64,000 nucleotides of DNA. Source: Welwitschia mirabilis (lineage: Eukaryota > Gnetophyta > Gnetopsida > Welwitschiales). Positions 1-12,119 of the stretch are shown here, in pieces. Location: the NCBI GenBank assembly GCA_051453625.1, contig JBOZIK010000001.1:285799017-285863016 (forward strand), given 5' to 3'. The notes beneath the pieces were generated by a model that saw only the letters and a list, made by a program, of their open reading frames with translations, was not told the DNA's origin and searched no databases. Position 1 is the stretch's first letter; each line of letters begins with the position of its first letter. The translations under genes and the position numbers were made by a program.

Positions 1-1080
1 TTATAGACTATCAATTACTTGTATCATCTAGATGATAAAGGGGAAGACAATGATTATTAAGCTATTAAAAAAAATACAAAAATAAACGTATGAAATCTAA
101 AATAAAAATAAAACTCTACTTTAAATAAATAATCTAAATTAAGATTCAAGGTAATTATTTGATATAATGATAATCCTCTAGCTCTATATGGCCTTTCCCA
201 GTGATGGCATTAAAATGTTGCAGTGCAAATTTATGTAATTCTTAAGTCTTTAGCTTATCCCTATTAATCACAAATACTTGCACAAAAATACATGCTAGTA
301 TAGTGGGAATTAATATGAATATCATAATCCATTAAAGAAGCTAGGCTAAATGTTAGAGAATTCATTTAGCGAAGTATTTTTAGTTTTTTTCAATTAAGTA
401 AATGAAATAAGAATAATGTAGAAATAAAATGCAAGATAAATGCTAATGTAATGCTAATAAATTAGATGTAAATGAAATAATTCTAAGTACTAGATCTATT
501 CTATTACTAATCTATTACCACCAAGGCTGACCGTTATAATCTAGACTAATTAGTAAATGACTGTCACTTAATCTTAACTAATGCAAGCTATAAGGTACAT
601 CAAAATATAATAGAATTAAATGCAACTAGTACAACTATGAAAATGTAATATAAAACAAAATCATTTCCTAAATTACTTATCTCAACCTATTGTGACATAA
701 GTTGTTCTCATGATCTATATCAACTATAAAGCTATTACAAAATTATAATTGACATAAATCATAAGGGAAATACAGTCAATAGAAATAAAGTAACCTTTTA
801 TTAATTAATATTAGACATCCACTTAAAAAGTAGTAGAACCTTAATGAAGGATAATGGTCCAACACTAAAGAAAAATCCTCTTTATAGATAAGATGGACCT
901 CTTACCCTTAGGTCTTCTATCACAAGGTTTTAGGTACAATAGCTGGTAAAAGTGGATTGAGGGAAAAAGGGTATTTATATTTCTACATGGAACACTCTTG
1001 AAATGAAACCCTAGAACCCAAATGGGCATGTAACCCAATTATAAAGATAATAAATTATATTCATGTACTATATAACATTA
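1..1080. other. unassigned AT-rich DNA left of LTR A1
   Basis: No gene or recognisable protein remnant is visible in any frame. The only notable structure is a perfect 16-bp palindrome near the left edge, the same box that recurs in the A-family LTRs. The segment may be an older repeat interrupted by, or joined to, LTR A1, but I cannot assign it to a family. Confidence 0.4.
22..37. repeat. palindromic box TATCATCTAGATGATA
   Basis: This is a perfect 16-bp inverted repeat. The same sequence occurs at 20003-20018, just upstream of the A2 3' LTR, and related boxes recur in the A-family U3 regions. Its presence here suggests the left edge also derives from A-family sequence. Confidence 0.7.
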
Positions 1081-1181
1081 ATGTCATCTGGAATGTTATC
1101 TGGATGACTTTGGGGATGACACCATATTATGAAGAATGATTCTTCATCTTCCAATTGTAGTTCATGTTAGCATCCAAATGT

Positions 1182-1201
1182 ATAGTCATCTAGATGACTA
1201 T
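1182..1201. repeat. 20-bp perfect palindrome in U3
   Basis: ATAGTCATCTAGATGACTAT reads the same on both strands. It is the longest of the A-family U3 boxes. Relatives with a CTGG centre lie nearby (about 1097) and at about 8733. Confidence 0.7.
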
Positions 1202-1683
1202 GTGAATGATATCCTCTTAAGCTCTCTAGCTAAGGAAAATAATCCTCCTAAATCATTAAATTCTACCTCAAAATGCTAAGTATTAGAACCTTTCTAAGAT
1301 GCCTTAAAATACATCAAGAATTATGTGTTTTTATGATTGTCCCATTGAATATTCATAATCATTAGAACTCCATATAAACCTATATAAATATTCTACAAAA
1401 TTACTCAAAATACCCCTTAAATATGTACAATTTGACATCATAACAAGATATCATCCATCCTATCATCTAGATAACCACATGAAGGATAGTAAGAATAGTA
1501 AGTTGGATAGGTTTTAAATGTTAAGGATTAGTTATAACCAATGTCCACTATTATCATCTTGATAACATAGGAAAATGATAATTAACTATTTATTAAGAAT
1601 TTAATCTCATTATAACAAAATTTAATTTTGGTCATTCCTTTTTACATCACAACCTTTGGCCCAACCAACTATCGAGCATAATT

Positions 1684-1692
1684 TATAAATAG
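1684..1692 (+). promoter_or_regulatory. TATA box of LTR A1
   Basis: TATAAATAG lies at the same place as in LTR A2 (9138) and A3 (20993), about 670 bp before the LTR end. The conserved position supports it as the U3 promoter of this family. Confidence 0.6.
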
Positions 1693-2243
1693 ATCCCGTG
1701 GATCACATTTCACCATATTTTTATACATCGTAATCTTGTAATGAATTAGAGATCAAAGGGGTAAATGAAATAATCTAAGCTTATGAGAAAGACATCCTTG
1801 ATGTTGGACTATGATTCTTACAGTAAGAAAATTTTTCTTGTAAGTAGATGTATAACAATTTGATTGATTAATAAAGATTAACTAAATTGTGTTTCTTTCA
1901 TTAAAATTCTACTTTATTCCTTATGATTCACATTAATTACAATTTAGTGATATTATTATAATTGATATGTACCATAAGGACTAATCTAAGTAATACTAGA
2001 TGGAAAATTTATAAATATTTGTATTTCATTTCATTTCATTTCATTTTATTTCATTTCATTATCATCTATTACATTCATTACATTTTTCTTATTCTTAATT
2101 TAGTTTTTCATTCAAAGACATTAGAAATTAAAAATCCTTATTTCATCTCTTTCTAAAAAATTTTTTAATTTTCTTTTTACAAGTCTTCTCTAGAGTACAA
2201 CATTTTGGGTTGACCTCACTATACAAGCATGTTTTATATTAAG

Positions 2244-2246
<3 letters not shown>

Positions 2247-2289
<43 letters not shown>
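2247..2289. repeat. (AT)n microsatellite inside LTR A1
   Basis: About 21 AT units lie close to the LTR 3' end. The sister LTRs have only a short seed (AAATATACAC or AAATATATATTT) at this point, so the array grew in this copy after insertion. Confidence 0.9.
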
Positions 2290-2295
<6 letters not shown>

Positions 2296-2364
2296 TTAGA
2301 TTTTGAAACAAAGATACAATGATGAAATTCAGATTTTAAAGCATTGATATGCACTCCAACATTT

Positions 2365-2382
2365 TAGTGCCATCGTTAGGAA
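2365..2382 (+). other. primer-binding site, tRNA-Asp type, A1
   Basis: TAGTGCCATCGTTAGGAA follows the LTR end after a 3-bp spacer. It matches the complement of the 3' end of plant tRNA-Asp (TGGCGCCGTTGCCGGGGA), the primer used by Athila elements. All differences but one are C-to-T or G-to-A. Confidence 0.7.
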
Positions 2383-3129
2383 GCAAACTTTAATGAAACT
2401 GGAAAGTTCTCATTTTTTAAGTTAGTATCTTGAATTCAATTTAACTTTTTTATTTGAATAGCATTATATCATATCCTATTTGGATCTACTTGCTTCTACT
2501 TGATTACCTTTTAATATGTACAAGTGATTACTTAATTATCCTCTTAGATGTGCTTAATTTCCTTTTATTATAATTTTTTTGATTATAAAATTCCTTCAAT
2601 TTTTATGATCAATCTATTATGAGGAATTAAATTAAAACTTGAAATTTAGAAATTAATTTCATTTATTCGTATTTTATATTTCTAAAATTAATTATTCATA
2701 GGCCTACTCTTTCTTTTAAAGAAGAGATTTTTAATCCTTAATTATGTTTACCCCTCACACTTTATGTAATCTTGGAAATTACTAGTTTGTTTTAATTTCA
2801 AACTTTGCCTATAATTTGCATTTTGTATGATTTGAGTGATTTCCACATCCACTTAGTTCAACCTATTCCTTGTACCTTTTCATATCTTAGACATTGCTGC
2901 TAGTTTGGTGCAAATAAGTTTGTTTAACACATGTTAACTATATACGAAAATGGTAAATAAGCAAAAAAAAAACACATAAAAGAGAATAAATTTGTTTAAA
3001 AAATAATCAAAGAAGGTGTAGTGGATTTTAATACAAAAAATTTATTTGAGAAAGAAAAATTTATTCTCTAGAATAGAATAGGATGATTTTTTGCATTCAT
3101 AATTTATTATTCACATTCTTCTAAAAATT
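2383..3129 (+). other. A1 leader between primer site and gag
   Basis: This untranslated leader is collinear with 9784-10520 of element A2; blocks such as GGCCTACTCTTTCTTTTAAA and AATCAAAGAAGG are shared. I see no ORF of its own. Confidence 0.6.
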
Positions 3130-3837
3130 TTATTGATTTTAAAAATTAACAAATTTCCAATTCTTCCTTATCTATTTCATTATCTTCATCTTCTAATCCT
3201 ATCGATATCTTCAATACCTAATTATTCAACTTTTGAACCAATTATTGCATCTCATACACTTGATACTATTGTTTTAAGGAACCTTCAAGGGACAAAACAT
3301 GTTAGAAGATTCTAGTTCTAGTGTCACTCTTAAACAATCTATTGAGAAATAAAAAGAGAAGACTTCTAAATCCTTTTAACTTACCTACTAGTGATGATGT
3401 AGAATTAAAAAACTTAAATGCATACCCTATATTTTTAGAAGAACATAATGAAAATTCTTTCCAACACATAGCGGATATTGAACAACTTATTCTCACTATT
3501 AAAAATGAAAAAAGTAAACTTATAAATAGCACCTACATGATCATTTTCCCTTTTACCCTTAAAGAAAAAGTAAAAAAATGGCTAAAAAAAATTGCACAAA
3601 AAATCCTTAAGAGTTTGAATCAAGTGAAATAAGCCTGTATTAAAAGATTTATGAATGAAATAACCATAAGGATACTACTAACTTTTAATAATATCCTCAT
3701 GAGGATTATACTTTACTTATAAAAGAGTTTTAATTACCACATCATCTAACCCAATGGATAAATTTACAAAATCTAAACTCATGGAACATTTTTATAGTGG
3801 ATTAAATAGCAAAAAAAAAAAAAAAAAAAAGAACTTG
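3130..3837 (+). pseudogene. gag: gag remnant of element A1 (Athila-like)
   Basis: This would encode the structural capsid protein of a Ty3/gypsy element. The translation is collinear with the better-kept gag of A2: PIIASHTLDT..., then SVTLKQSI, LKNLNAYPIFLEEHNENSFQ, and the capsid-core motif MIIFPFTLKEKVKKWLKKI, which matches the family pattern LFPFSLRDKA.AWL. It ends in HFYSGLNS followed by a poly-A tract that replaces the TKQIVEF stretch, then runs into an assembly gap. Frame changes near 3316 and 3630 and several stops make it non-functional. The C-terminal part and pol are missing on this side of the gap. Confidence 0.7.
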
Positions 3838-3937
3838 NNNNNNNNNNNNNNNNNNNNNNNNNNNNNNNNNNNNNNNNNNNNNNNNNNNNNNNNNNNNNNN
3901 NNNNNNNNNNNNNNNNNNNNNNNNNNNNNNNNNNNNN
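3838..3937. other. assembly gap (100 N)
   Basis: This is a fixed-size run of N. The gag of A1 is on the left and an unrelated minisatellite is on the right, so the join is not supported by sequence. Confidence 1.
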
Positions 3938-4156
3938 TACTTCACTACCTCATTTGGCACTCTGTGGATTTCTCATACGTCACTACCTCATTTGGCAATC
4001 TGTGGACTTCTCATACTCCATTGCCTCATTCGGCGATCCGTGGAGTCCATTGCCTCATTCGACGATTTGTGGATCTATCAATCCCACTACCTTATTTACT
4101 GACCTATGATTCTCACATTTCACTGCCTCATTCGACGATCTGTGAAATTCACATTT
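3938..4156. repeat. minisatellite, about 37-bp unit, about 6 copies
   Basis: Successive units share CACTGCCTCATTCGGCGAT followed by CTGTGGATTCTCAT. Copies vary by substitution and unit length (about 29 to 40 bp). CpGs survive here (TTCGGCGATCCG), unlike most of the window, so this tract is younger or less methylated than its surroundings. An apparent ORF through it joins the N gap to the repeat and is not a gene. Confidence 0.8.
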
Positions 4157-6754
4157 CCATAAGATATGAAAATCACAAGATATCATAAGAAGATGCAAGA
4201 TCAAATACATCACTAAGACATAAATTTTCAACAAGAACAAAATTTGGATTGCAATCACACTCAAAATTCTAAAAGATTTATCAAGAAGGTGATAGAAATC
4301 AGTACTCATAAATAAGAAATACAACTCAAAATGTTACAGTTATATCGAGAAAGTATTCTTAAGAAACAAGCACTAAATTAAGCCATAAAAAGGATGTAAA
4401 AATAAGAAACAAAATAAAGATGCAAAAATAAAGGACCATATAAAGATGCAAGAATTAATTGGGACCATACACTAAATGATATTTAAGACTTTATGATCTT
4501 TTGAAGGCTTTAAGACTTTAAGGATCCCAAGACTCCAATGCTTTCAAAGCTCCAAGTTTCAAAGTCACCAAGATTCGATAACAAAAGATTTCTAAAAAAT
4601 ACACAAATAAATGGAGAAAAAACTCCTATATATAACAAGAGAATGTGGGGATATGAAGAGATATGAAGATATGAAGGGACACTATCTTGAAAAGAAGATG
4701 GTAAAGATTCCATAACCCTAATCATTACTTTACCAAGCCACTGAGTGCATTTAATTTTTCATCATAACAATAACTACTAATCATGCTAAATATTTATTTT
4801 ACAATAATAATAATAATCATGAAAAAAATGCCTACATAAGTTACAAGATTCAAGTTCTTTGACATTTTCAAAATAAGCAAAAAGAAGACAGGTTAGTCAC
4901 ATGGCAATATAATCTTTTTAGATTCCAAAATAATCATTAATGCTAACTCAAACAAGCCATTAAGAAAGAATTTCTAGAATTTCAAGAGCATGTCACAATA
5001 TTGCCATAATAAGAAAAAAGGAACTTAATTGCAATTATTTATTTAACTAATTAAGATGATACATTTAGTAAGAATTTCCAAGGAATAACATCAAAATACA
5101 ATTTTAATCACCTCTATATTTTTTTCCATTTATAAGAAATCTTTTAGCCTATAATTCATTAATATAAACTATATTATTTATTCATCTTTATTATAACATA
5201 TAAATAATTTTAGACTAAGTTTTATAACCTTGAAAATTTAGGACGTGAATGTTAAGCCCTTGGTATCAAAGGATTATGTTATACCATCTCGGTATGTTTT
5301 AAGGAAGTGGGGGTCATTTTTAAGCATACACCCACCTCTCGTACTGCTTATCAGCCATATTAGAGGTGTATCAAGAAGTATAAGCCTATGGAATTAAGCC
5401 CAGTCATGTTTGTATAGTCTATTACCTAAAGTAGAATTAACTCACCTCTAGAGGGTGGCTAGATATCAAGTTGAAATCTCATTAATGGGAGTTGCAATCT
5501 CTTATTATGTTGGTTATGCACTATCCTAAAACTTTTCCATTGTATGTGCTAAAACAAGTTAACATTCCATCAACTTTATATAAGATATTTTTGTATGGTA
5601 AAATCAAAAGTTAGGAATAAATATAGAACACAATTTTGATAGCATTATTATATGCAAACCAAAAGGACCTATAGTTAAGTAGCATTTATGTTATTTTAAA
5701 TATGATAATGTTTTAATAGAGTCTAAATAGGAATTGATCCTAGGATTTATTATGCATGCTAGTTAATAATGTTTAAAAAAATTATGCTTAATTAAGGTAA
5801 TTAAAGTCAAGTATTATGTTAAGCCTGAGAGATGAAACTTTTAGTACAATTGTTAGATCTTTGAAAGTCTTAATATGAGGCTTAAGGCATTATCTAGTAG
5901 TAGATAGGATTGTACAGTGTTAACTATAATAAGTTTAGCTAATATCATGATGAACTAAAGGAAGTTTCAATGGAAATCAAGTTCCTACTTGGTCCTCCTT
6001 GTCCTAAAATATATGATTAAAAGATTACAAGAGTATTACTAAAGACCTATAGAGATTGGAATTCAACTTCATTTTACTTTTTTCTTTAAAGTATGGAGTG
6101 TAACTCTTATTAACTTACTAGTTTGTCGCAGCACATGGCGTACACCACTAGTGTGGAAGGAAATGATGTGGTATGAGTCAGCCTTTCTAGTCAGTTTCAC
6201 TTTGTAAAACTGGACCTTAGCACAGCAGTGAATCCTGCTGGAAGTAAGACCATTGTAGTGGTAATGAACTTGATGCTCAATCTCATAGATCAATTGTGAA
6301 CAGTGCTGCCTAGGTGAGTGAAGTAGATCATCTATGAACAGTGCTACCTATGCTTGTTTCTTTGGAAGTTAAGAACTGGAAAAATCGTTGTGCTCATATA
6401 GTTCTAAACCTGTTTACGCAAGGATTCATTCTCCTTTTTAATAACATGAATAAATTTAAACCTCTACCTCTAGCTAGACACAAATCCTATACACTTCATA
6501 ATAAAAGGATCAAGTGTTAGATAAACTAAATCTATTATATTAGGTATCTAAAACATGACTATGTTGTTAATAAAATAATATTTTCATATAGACATATACA
6601 AGAGCATGTTTTTATTATGATAATAACTATATTGATAAACATCATTTAGACAAACTTGAGTGAAAGCCTGCCATTAGTATTTGTGAATGTTATATTTTAT
6701 TCATAGATATGATGTAATCATATTAAATATTTTAGTATACTTAATATGCTAATG
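4157..6754. other. unassigned; possible LTR with tRNA-Met primer site near 5261
   Basis: No protein remnant was recognised. TATATATAAC at about 4627 and TGGTATCAAAGG at 5261-5272 could be a TATA box and an initiator-Met primer site (10 of 12 bases match TGGTATCAGAGC), which would make roughly 4.3-5.25 kb an LTR of another element. 5230-6420 is less AT-rich and contains a repeated phrase, GAACAGTGCTGCCTA at about 6299 and GAACAGTGCTACCTA at about 6338. The family is not identified. Confidence 0.3.
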
Positions 6755-6950
6755 AAATGGTAGCCAATTGATGTAACACTTATCTTCTAATAAGATGCCA
6801 TCTTTTGTAGTCTTTAAATGATCTATATAGGACTAGAAATTTTATGATGCCCTAGGCATAATTAAATCATTCTTATGAAGGAACATGATGGTTGTTCTCT
6901 AAGGGAAATATACAATCACTAAAAATTTAGAATTCAACATTCCCTCCATA
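6755..6950 (+). repeat. tRNA-derived SINE-like unit, copy 1
   Basis: GGTAGCCAATTGATG resembles a pol III A box. The unit ends with CTAAGGGAAATATACAATCAC and TTTAGAATTCAACATTCCC, which is collinear with the end of copy 2 about 270 bp downstream. The first B box is not preserved. Confidence 0.35.
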
Positions 6951-7029
6951 TGTTAATACTCTTAAATAATTAATAATATTTAATTTTATTTAATATTTAG
7001 AAAACCTTAATTTTGAAAATTGAGTTATT

Positions 7030-7225
7030 ATGCTAAGGAGGTGGTAGTCTAATTGATGGGATACTTGTCTTATACTCAAAAGGTTATAAGGTTCAAATGA
7101 TTATATGTATTTCTTAACATCTATGAGGCTATAAGCATAAGTAAATTATTTGTTTCACTGATCTTAGTAATTTTCCTCTTAAGGGAAGTTATGGTCCTTA
7201 AAGGTTTTAAGTTCAACATCCTATC
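7030..7225 (+). repeat. tRNA-derived SINE-like unit, copy 2
   Basis: GGTGGTAGTCTAATTGATGGG (A-box-like) is followed about 45 bp on by AAGGTTCAAATGA (B-box-like), the layout of a tRNA gene. A second tRNA-like half follows, with AAGGGAAGTTATGGTCC and TTTTAAGTTCAACATCC. No cloverleaf can be drawn with intact stems, so it is a SINE relic and not a tRNA gene. Confidence 0.4.
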
Positions 7226-8369
7226 ACAATTTTGTTATTTTTAGTAATCTCATTATCATTACATTATCTAATAATCAGCAGAAACAAAATTAAATCAACT
7301 CCACGTTTTGGAAGTGCTCTAATCTTTTGATAAAGAGATTGATTAATTTCTATTTAGAATTTGATGATAATTGTATAATTTTTTGGCTAGTCTTCAAAGA
7401 CAAGAATTTGGATGACCAATTCTTTATCATAATAAGACAATCCTCTTCTTTTTTTCTCTTAGCTTGTCAATGTCATAGGTTTTTAATAATGAAGCCTTCT
7501 AATTTTTAAGAACCTCTCTAATAGAAATCAAAACCAATTAATCATTCTACCATTGAAAACATTAGTAGGCACTATTAAAAGAGGAATAATTTTCTTAATG
7601 CCATTTTACTATTGAAAGTACTTACCCTAATATTAGTATTCACTTTTTCAAGTATTTTAGGCCTTATGTAAAGCTTTCAAATTATCTAGAAACATCTTAT
7701 TCTTGAGGATTTCTACTCAATTAAGGAGGAGCATTAGATAAAGATTTCAACTAAATTAATAAGGATCATATAATTTTTTAAGGAAACTTGATAATAATAT
7801 ATAATCAAGTATAAAGATGTTTGTAAGGAATATTATGATTATTTAAAAATCCATCATTTTCTTAAAAAAATTTATTATTACAAATATAACTTTGAAGAAG
7901 AGCATATCTAGCAAAACTCTAAAAGCAATATCAACTATAATTTAAAAAATTTTAAGGCCATCTTAATGTTTCTATGTGTAACATTTTGCATTTAATACTC
8001 ATAAACATGTATTTGATACTTCTAAGAAAATTCGAGATTTTTAAGGATATTTTGTTATTAATTTAATCAATCATTAGAACAAAGGAAATGAAAAAACATG
8101 TAGGTGCCTTGTCATAGTCTCTCTAATTTCTAAAGAATGTTCTACTATTAATGGATGTTTTTAGTAGAGGTAGTAAAAGTAAATAAAGAAAGAAAAAGGT
8201 TAGTGAACATTTATGAATTTCTTAGGGAAATCCTAAGGCCATTAAAGTTATTCACTAGGACTCATGGAGCTATAAGATAACTATTATCAGGTTTTTAAGT
8301 TCTAATAATTTGTTTTCAAATGTAAGTTATTAGATAACTCTATAATTGATTATTAACATTCATAACCAT
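7226..8369. other. unassigned DNA left of element A2
   Basis: No coding remnant or structural repeat was recognised. A 60-codon open stretch at 7327-7509 has no similarity I know and is probably chance. Confidence 0.4.
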
Positions 8370-9762
8370 TGTTAGGCCAAATTGGCTATATTTAACATAG
8401 TATTTAAGGATGTTTTTAGGTCAATTAAATAGGCTTTTTAAAAAATATGGAAACTCCATCAAAGCTTTATGATCAGCACAAGTAGATAGATTTTTCATTG
8501 TAGCCGACTCATTTCTTATTTTAGTTAAAGAATCATTTATTTTACTATGTGAGAAGATGATCAGAAGGAGGATTAGAGCATTAACTTAAGAGTACTCCAC
8601 ATCGCAATGAACATGATAAAACTGACATTAGTCACATAAGAATAAGAAATGAATTTGACCAAAAAAATATCTCGAAGTCCAAAATCATACTCATGGTCAA
8701 TGTTTAGAGATAATGGAGGAAAAAATAGAGTGTCGTCCACCTCATCGTCTGGATGACACACTTGAATAACTACACAGTTTCTTTAATAAAAAAGCTTAAG
8801 ATCATCATCCACATCATTCTCTAGACAGCACCCCATATAACATGTCAGCAAAATCATCATTAGGCAATTACATTTTCATGAGTCTATAGATCATTTAAAG
8901 CTATTGTTCCTTATGTAATCCAAATAACAACTGGGATGACAATAAGAATAATGAAATTAGATAGGTATTGAGCATTAAGGAGCAGTTTCTACCATCATCC
9001 CCTTCATCATCTAGATGACACCATGTGGATGATAGTCAGTTATTTATCAATAAAACTAGTCCTCTCTATAATAAAATTTGTTTTTGTTGTGTCTTTTTAC
9101 ATCACAACCTTTGGCCTAATCAATCATTGACATAAACTATAAATAGACCCCTCTAGATTACATTTTATCATCTTTTATACATCTTGATCTTGTGATGAAT
9201 GGAAAATCAAAGGGATGAAGAAATCCATCTTAGCTCGTAAGAAAGATGTCATTAGTGTTGGGCTATGATTCTTGCATTGAGAAGTTTTTTTATTATAGGT
9301 GGATGTAAGATAATTTAATTAACTAATAAAGGCTAATAGAATTGTATTTCCTTATGAAATTCTCTTATATTCTTTATAGTTCATGTTAATTATAATCTGC
9401 TACATCATTTTGTAATTGATATGGCTTATAAAGACCAATCTAAGTAACATTAAATTGGAAAATTGATTAGTATTTGCATTTAAATTGCATTGATTCAATT
9501 ACATAAAATTTCATTTCATTTCATTATCAACCATTGCATTCACTACATTTGCATTACTTTTAATTCAGTTTTTTATTCAAAAAAATCAAAATTCACATGC
9601 TCTTTCCATTTTCTTCCAAATCAATTTTCCCATTTTCTATTATGAGTCTTATCTTATACAATTGTGTTTTATGCAAGAAAATATACACTTAATTTTCAAG
9701 TATTTAGATCAATGATACTTTGAGGCAATTCAGATTTTAAAGTACAAATATGCATAGCAACA
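8370..9762 (+). repeat. 5' LTR of A2
   Basis: It starts TGTTAGGCCAAATTGGC, matching the starts of the B-element LTRs (TGTTGTGAGCCAAATTGGC) and of the 3' LTR. It holds U3 palindrome boxes at about 8733 and 9010, a TATA box, the R/U5 block with GATCAAAGGGATGAAG, and ends GCAACA before the primer site. Confidence 0.85.
9138..9146 (+). promoter_or_regulatory. TATA box of A2 5' LTR
   Basis: TATAAATAG is followed by ACCCC. It is conserved in position with the other two A-family LTRs. Confidence 0.65.
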
Positions 9763-9765
9763 TTG

Positions 9766-9783
9766 TGGTGTTGTTACTGGGAA
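9766..9783 (+). other. primer-binding site, tRNA-Asp type, A2
   Basis: TGGTGTTGTTACTGGGAA matches the tRNA-Asp 3'-end complement with six differences, all C-to-T or G-to-A. It sits 3 bp after the LTR end. Confidence 0.8.
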
Positions 9784-10519
9784 AGACTTTAAGAAACTTA
9801 GAAAGTTATCATTACTCAAGTAAGTATCTTGAATTCAATTCAATTTGTTTAATTAGTTATGTCATAGCATATCCTATTTTGGATCTGCTTGCTTACACTT
9901 AATTACCTTGTAAGGTCTACAAGTGATTGCTTGATTATCTAATTTAGATGTACTTTAATTTCCTTTTCTTATAATTTTCTTTTATTATAAAATTCCTTTA
10001 ATTTTTGTGATTAATCTAATTTAAGTAACTAACATTTGAATTTAGCATTTTAAATTTTAGAATTCATTTCATATATCAACATTTTACAATTCTAAAATTA
10101 TTGTTATTAGGCCTACTCTTTCTTTTAAAAAAAGATTGACATTTCTTGATTAGCTCTAATTATTGAACTTCATGTGATATTAAGATTACAAAATTGTTTA
10201 TAAAAACTTGGCCTACACTTTACGCTTCATGTGATCTGAGTGATTACCACATTTAATTGGTTGAATCTGCTCTTTGTACCTTTGAATGATCCTAGAGATT
10301 ATTGCCACTTGGGTGTAAACAAGTTTGTATAACATATGTTAATTATGTAGGAAAATCATAAATAAGCAAAAAAGCAAATACAAAAAAAGAGAGAAGAAAT
10401 TTATTGAAGAGATAATCAAAGAAGGCATAATGGATTTTAATAGAAGAACTCAACATAAGAAAGAAAAAATTGTTTCTAAAATAGAATAAGGTAATTTTTT
10501 TTCATTTACTTATTTATAT
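9784..10519 (+). other. A2 leader
   Basis: Untranslated leader between the primer site and gag, collinear with the A1 leader. No ORF was found. Confidence 0.6.
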
Positions 10520-11960
10520 TCTCTTAGAAATTTTGTTAATTCTAAAAATCTATTAATTTCCAATTCTTTCTTTCCTATTTCATTTTATTCACCTAAAACT
10601 CCTATATCAAAGTCTTCAACTTCTAACATTCAAACTTCTACACCAATTATTGCATCTAATACTTCTTTAGAATATTGCTCTAAGAAACCTTCAAATCAAT
10701 TATCATTCAAAATGTTAGGAGCTTCTAATTCTAGTGTTACTCTTAAAAATATATTGGCAAATAAAAAAAGAGAACTTAAAAATTCTTTTAACCTACTAGC
10801 CTTTGATACTGTGGATTTGAAAAACTTGAATTCATACTCTATATTTTTAAGAGAGCATAATAAGAACCATTTTCAATGCATGACAGACATTGAATAACTC
10901 ATTCTCACTTTAGAAAATGGAAAGAATAAAATTTTAGATCACACCTACATGATCATCTTCCCTTTTATCCTTAGATGAAAACCAAAAAATTGGCTAAAAA
11001 CTATCTCATGCAAAAGCCTTAAGAATTGGAATCAAGTGTAAAAAGCTTTCATCAAGAGATTTATGAATGAAACAACCATAAGAAGGAGAAGAAAATAAGT
11101 AACTAACTTTCAACAATATCCTCATTAAGATTATGCTTCTATGAATGAGATATTTTTTATTGTCACATCTTCTAATCTAGGAAATGAATTTACAAAAGTA
11201 GAACTCATTGATCATTTCTATAGTGAATTGAATAGCCAAACCAAACAAATTGTAGAATTTTCATGTGGTAGAAATTTACTTCACTTAGAATTAGATTATT
11301 CTTATAGTTTGTTGGAAGATCTAGTTAAAATAAGTTAAACAAAACCTAAAGATTCACCTAAAGAAAACAAAAATTTGGGTTAAATGCTAAAAGATTTAAA
11401 GAGGATTCAAAATGAAGAAGAACAACCAAATTCTACCATCCTTACTAAAGTTCTTACTAGCACTTTTGAGAGTTATACAAAATCATTAGCTAGTGTTAAA
11501 ATAATAAGTTCAACTCCTCAAACTTCAACTTCTTTCAACCAATGTAACATATGTGAAAAAAATTGTAACTCTAAAAAGTAATATCCTATCCTATCAAATT
11601 ATAGAGAAGTTGTTTATAATGAAGTATTTACATTCAACAAAAGTTCAAAAAACTTTGAAAGTAATTAATAATATTCTCAACGAAATAATGGATCTTTAAC
11701 ATCATTTAAATATTAATTTTAAAAAAGATTTAGAAGCAAAGCTTTTAGCCTAAATTTTCCTATTATCATAGGAATTATTCCCTAAAAGAATCTATGGAAG
11801 AGTTAAAAAGGATACAAGAAAACATTAACAAAACTTTGGAAAGTCAAAACAAGAACTTGGAGAATTTAATTAGCACCCTTTAACAAATAATGTTAGAAGA
11901 TCAAAAACCTCAAGAACTACTAGCCATCCAAACTATTCCAAACTTCAATGATGTGAATAA
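10520..11960 (+). pseudogene. gag: gag remnant of A2 (Athila-like capsid protein)
   Basis: This would form the capsid of the element particle. Read through stops, the order is: a low-complexity N-terminus; LKNLNSYSIFLREHNKNHFQ; MIIFPFILR...NWLKTI (the family's LFPFSLRDKA.AWL); WNQV.KAFIKRFMNE (W..L...FL.KFF); FTKVELIDHFYSELNSQTKQ and FSCGRNLL (F..GL....R..V....GG..L); and SYSLLEDLVKI. The Cys motif is degenerate (QCNICEKNCNSKK.YPI). The C-terminus KNLENLISTL.QIMLEDQ is shared with element B. Stops such as TAA at 10894, and frame changes, destroy it. The start is not determinable. Confidence 0.8.
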
Positions 11961-12119
11961 AGACTAGAAGGTAAACATGAGAAGAAAAAATGACATAACT
12001 TCATTTAAAGAAAACTCTATTTCTAATAACAAAGATAACTAAGTGAATCATAAATAATACTATGAAGTAATTAATCAACCAAAACCTCCTTGCATATCCA
12101 ACTAGAACTTCAACTTATA

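Larger units (their letters stand above)
1080..2361 (+). repeat. Athila-like LTR A1, 3' portion (U3-R-U5)
   Basis: From about 1440 onward the sequence is collinear with the LTRs at 8370-9762 and 20217-21643. Shared parts include the palindromic CATCTAGAT boxes, the stretch before the TATA box with CCCAACCAACTA, a TATAAATAG box, and the R/U5 block with GATCAAAGGGGTAAA and GATTGATTAATAAAGATT. It ends in CAACA immediately before a primer-binding site. The 5' part, with the TGTT start and the AAATTGGC block, is not found where a 1.4-kb LTR should begin (about 960), so it is truncated or rearranged. The left boundary given is approximate. Confidence 0.75.

Noticed and set aside
3754-4324. Open frames around the first gap
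   Set aside because: One joins gag, N and the minisatellite; the minus-strand one reads the minisatellite and flank. Neither has a coherent protein.
6069-6293. 74-codon minus-strand frame in a less AT-rich stretch
   Set aside because: No known similarity, no splice-site or start context, and the surroundings look like LTR or spacer DNA.
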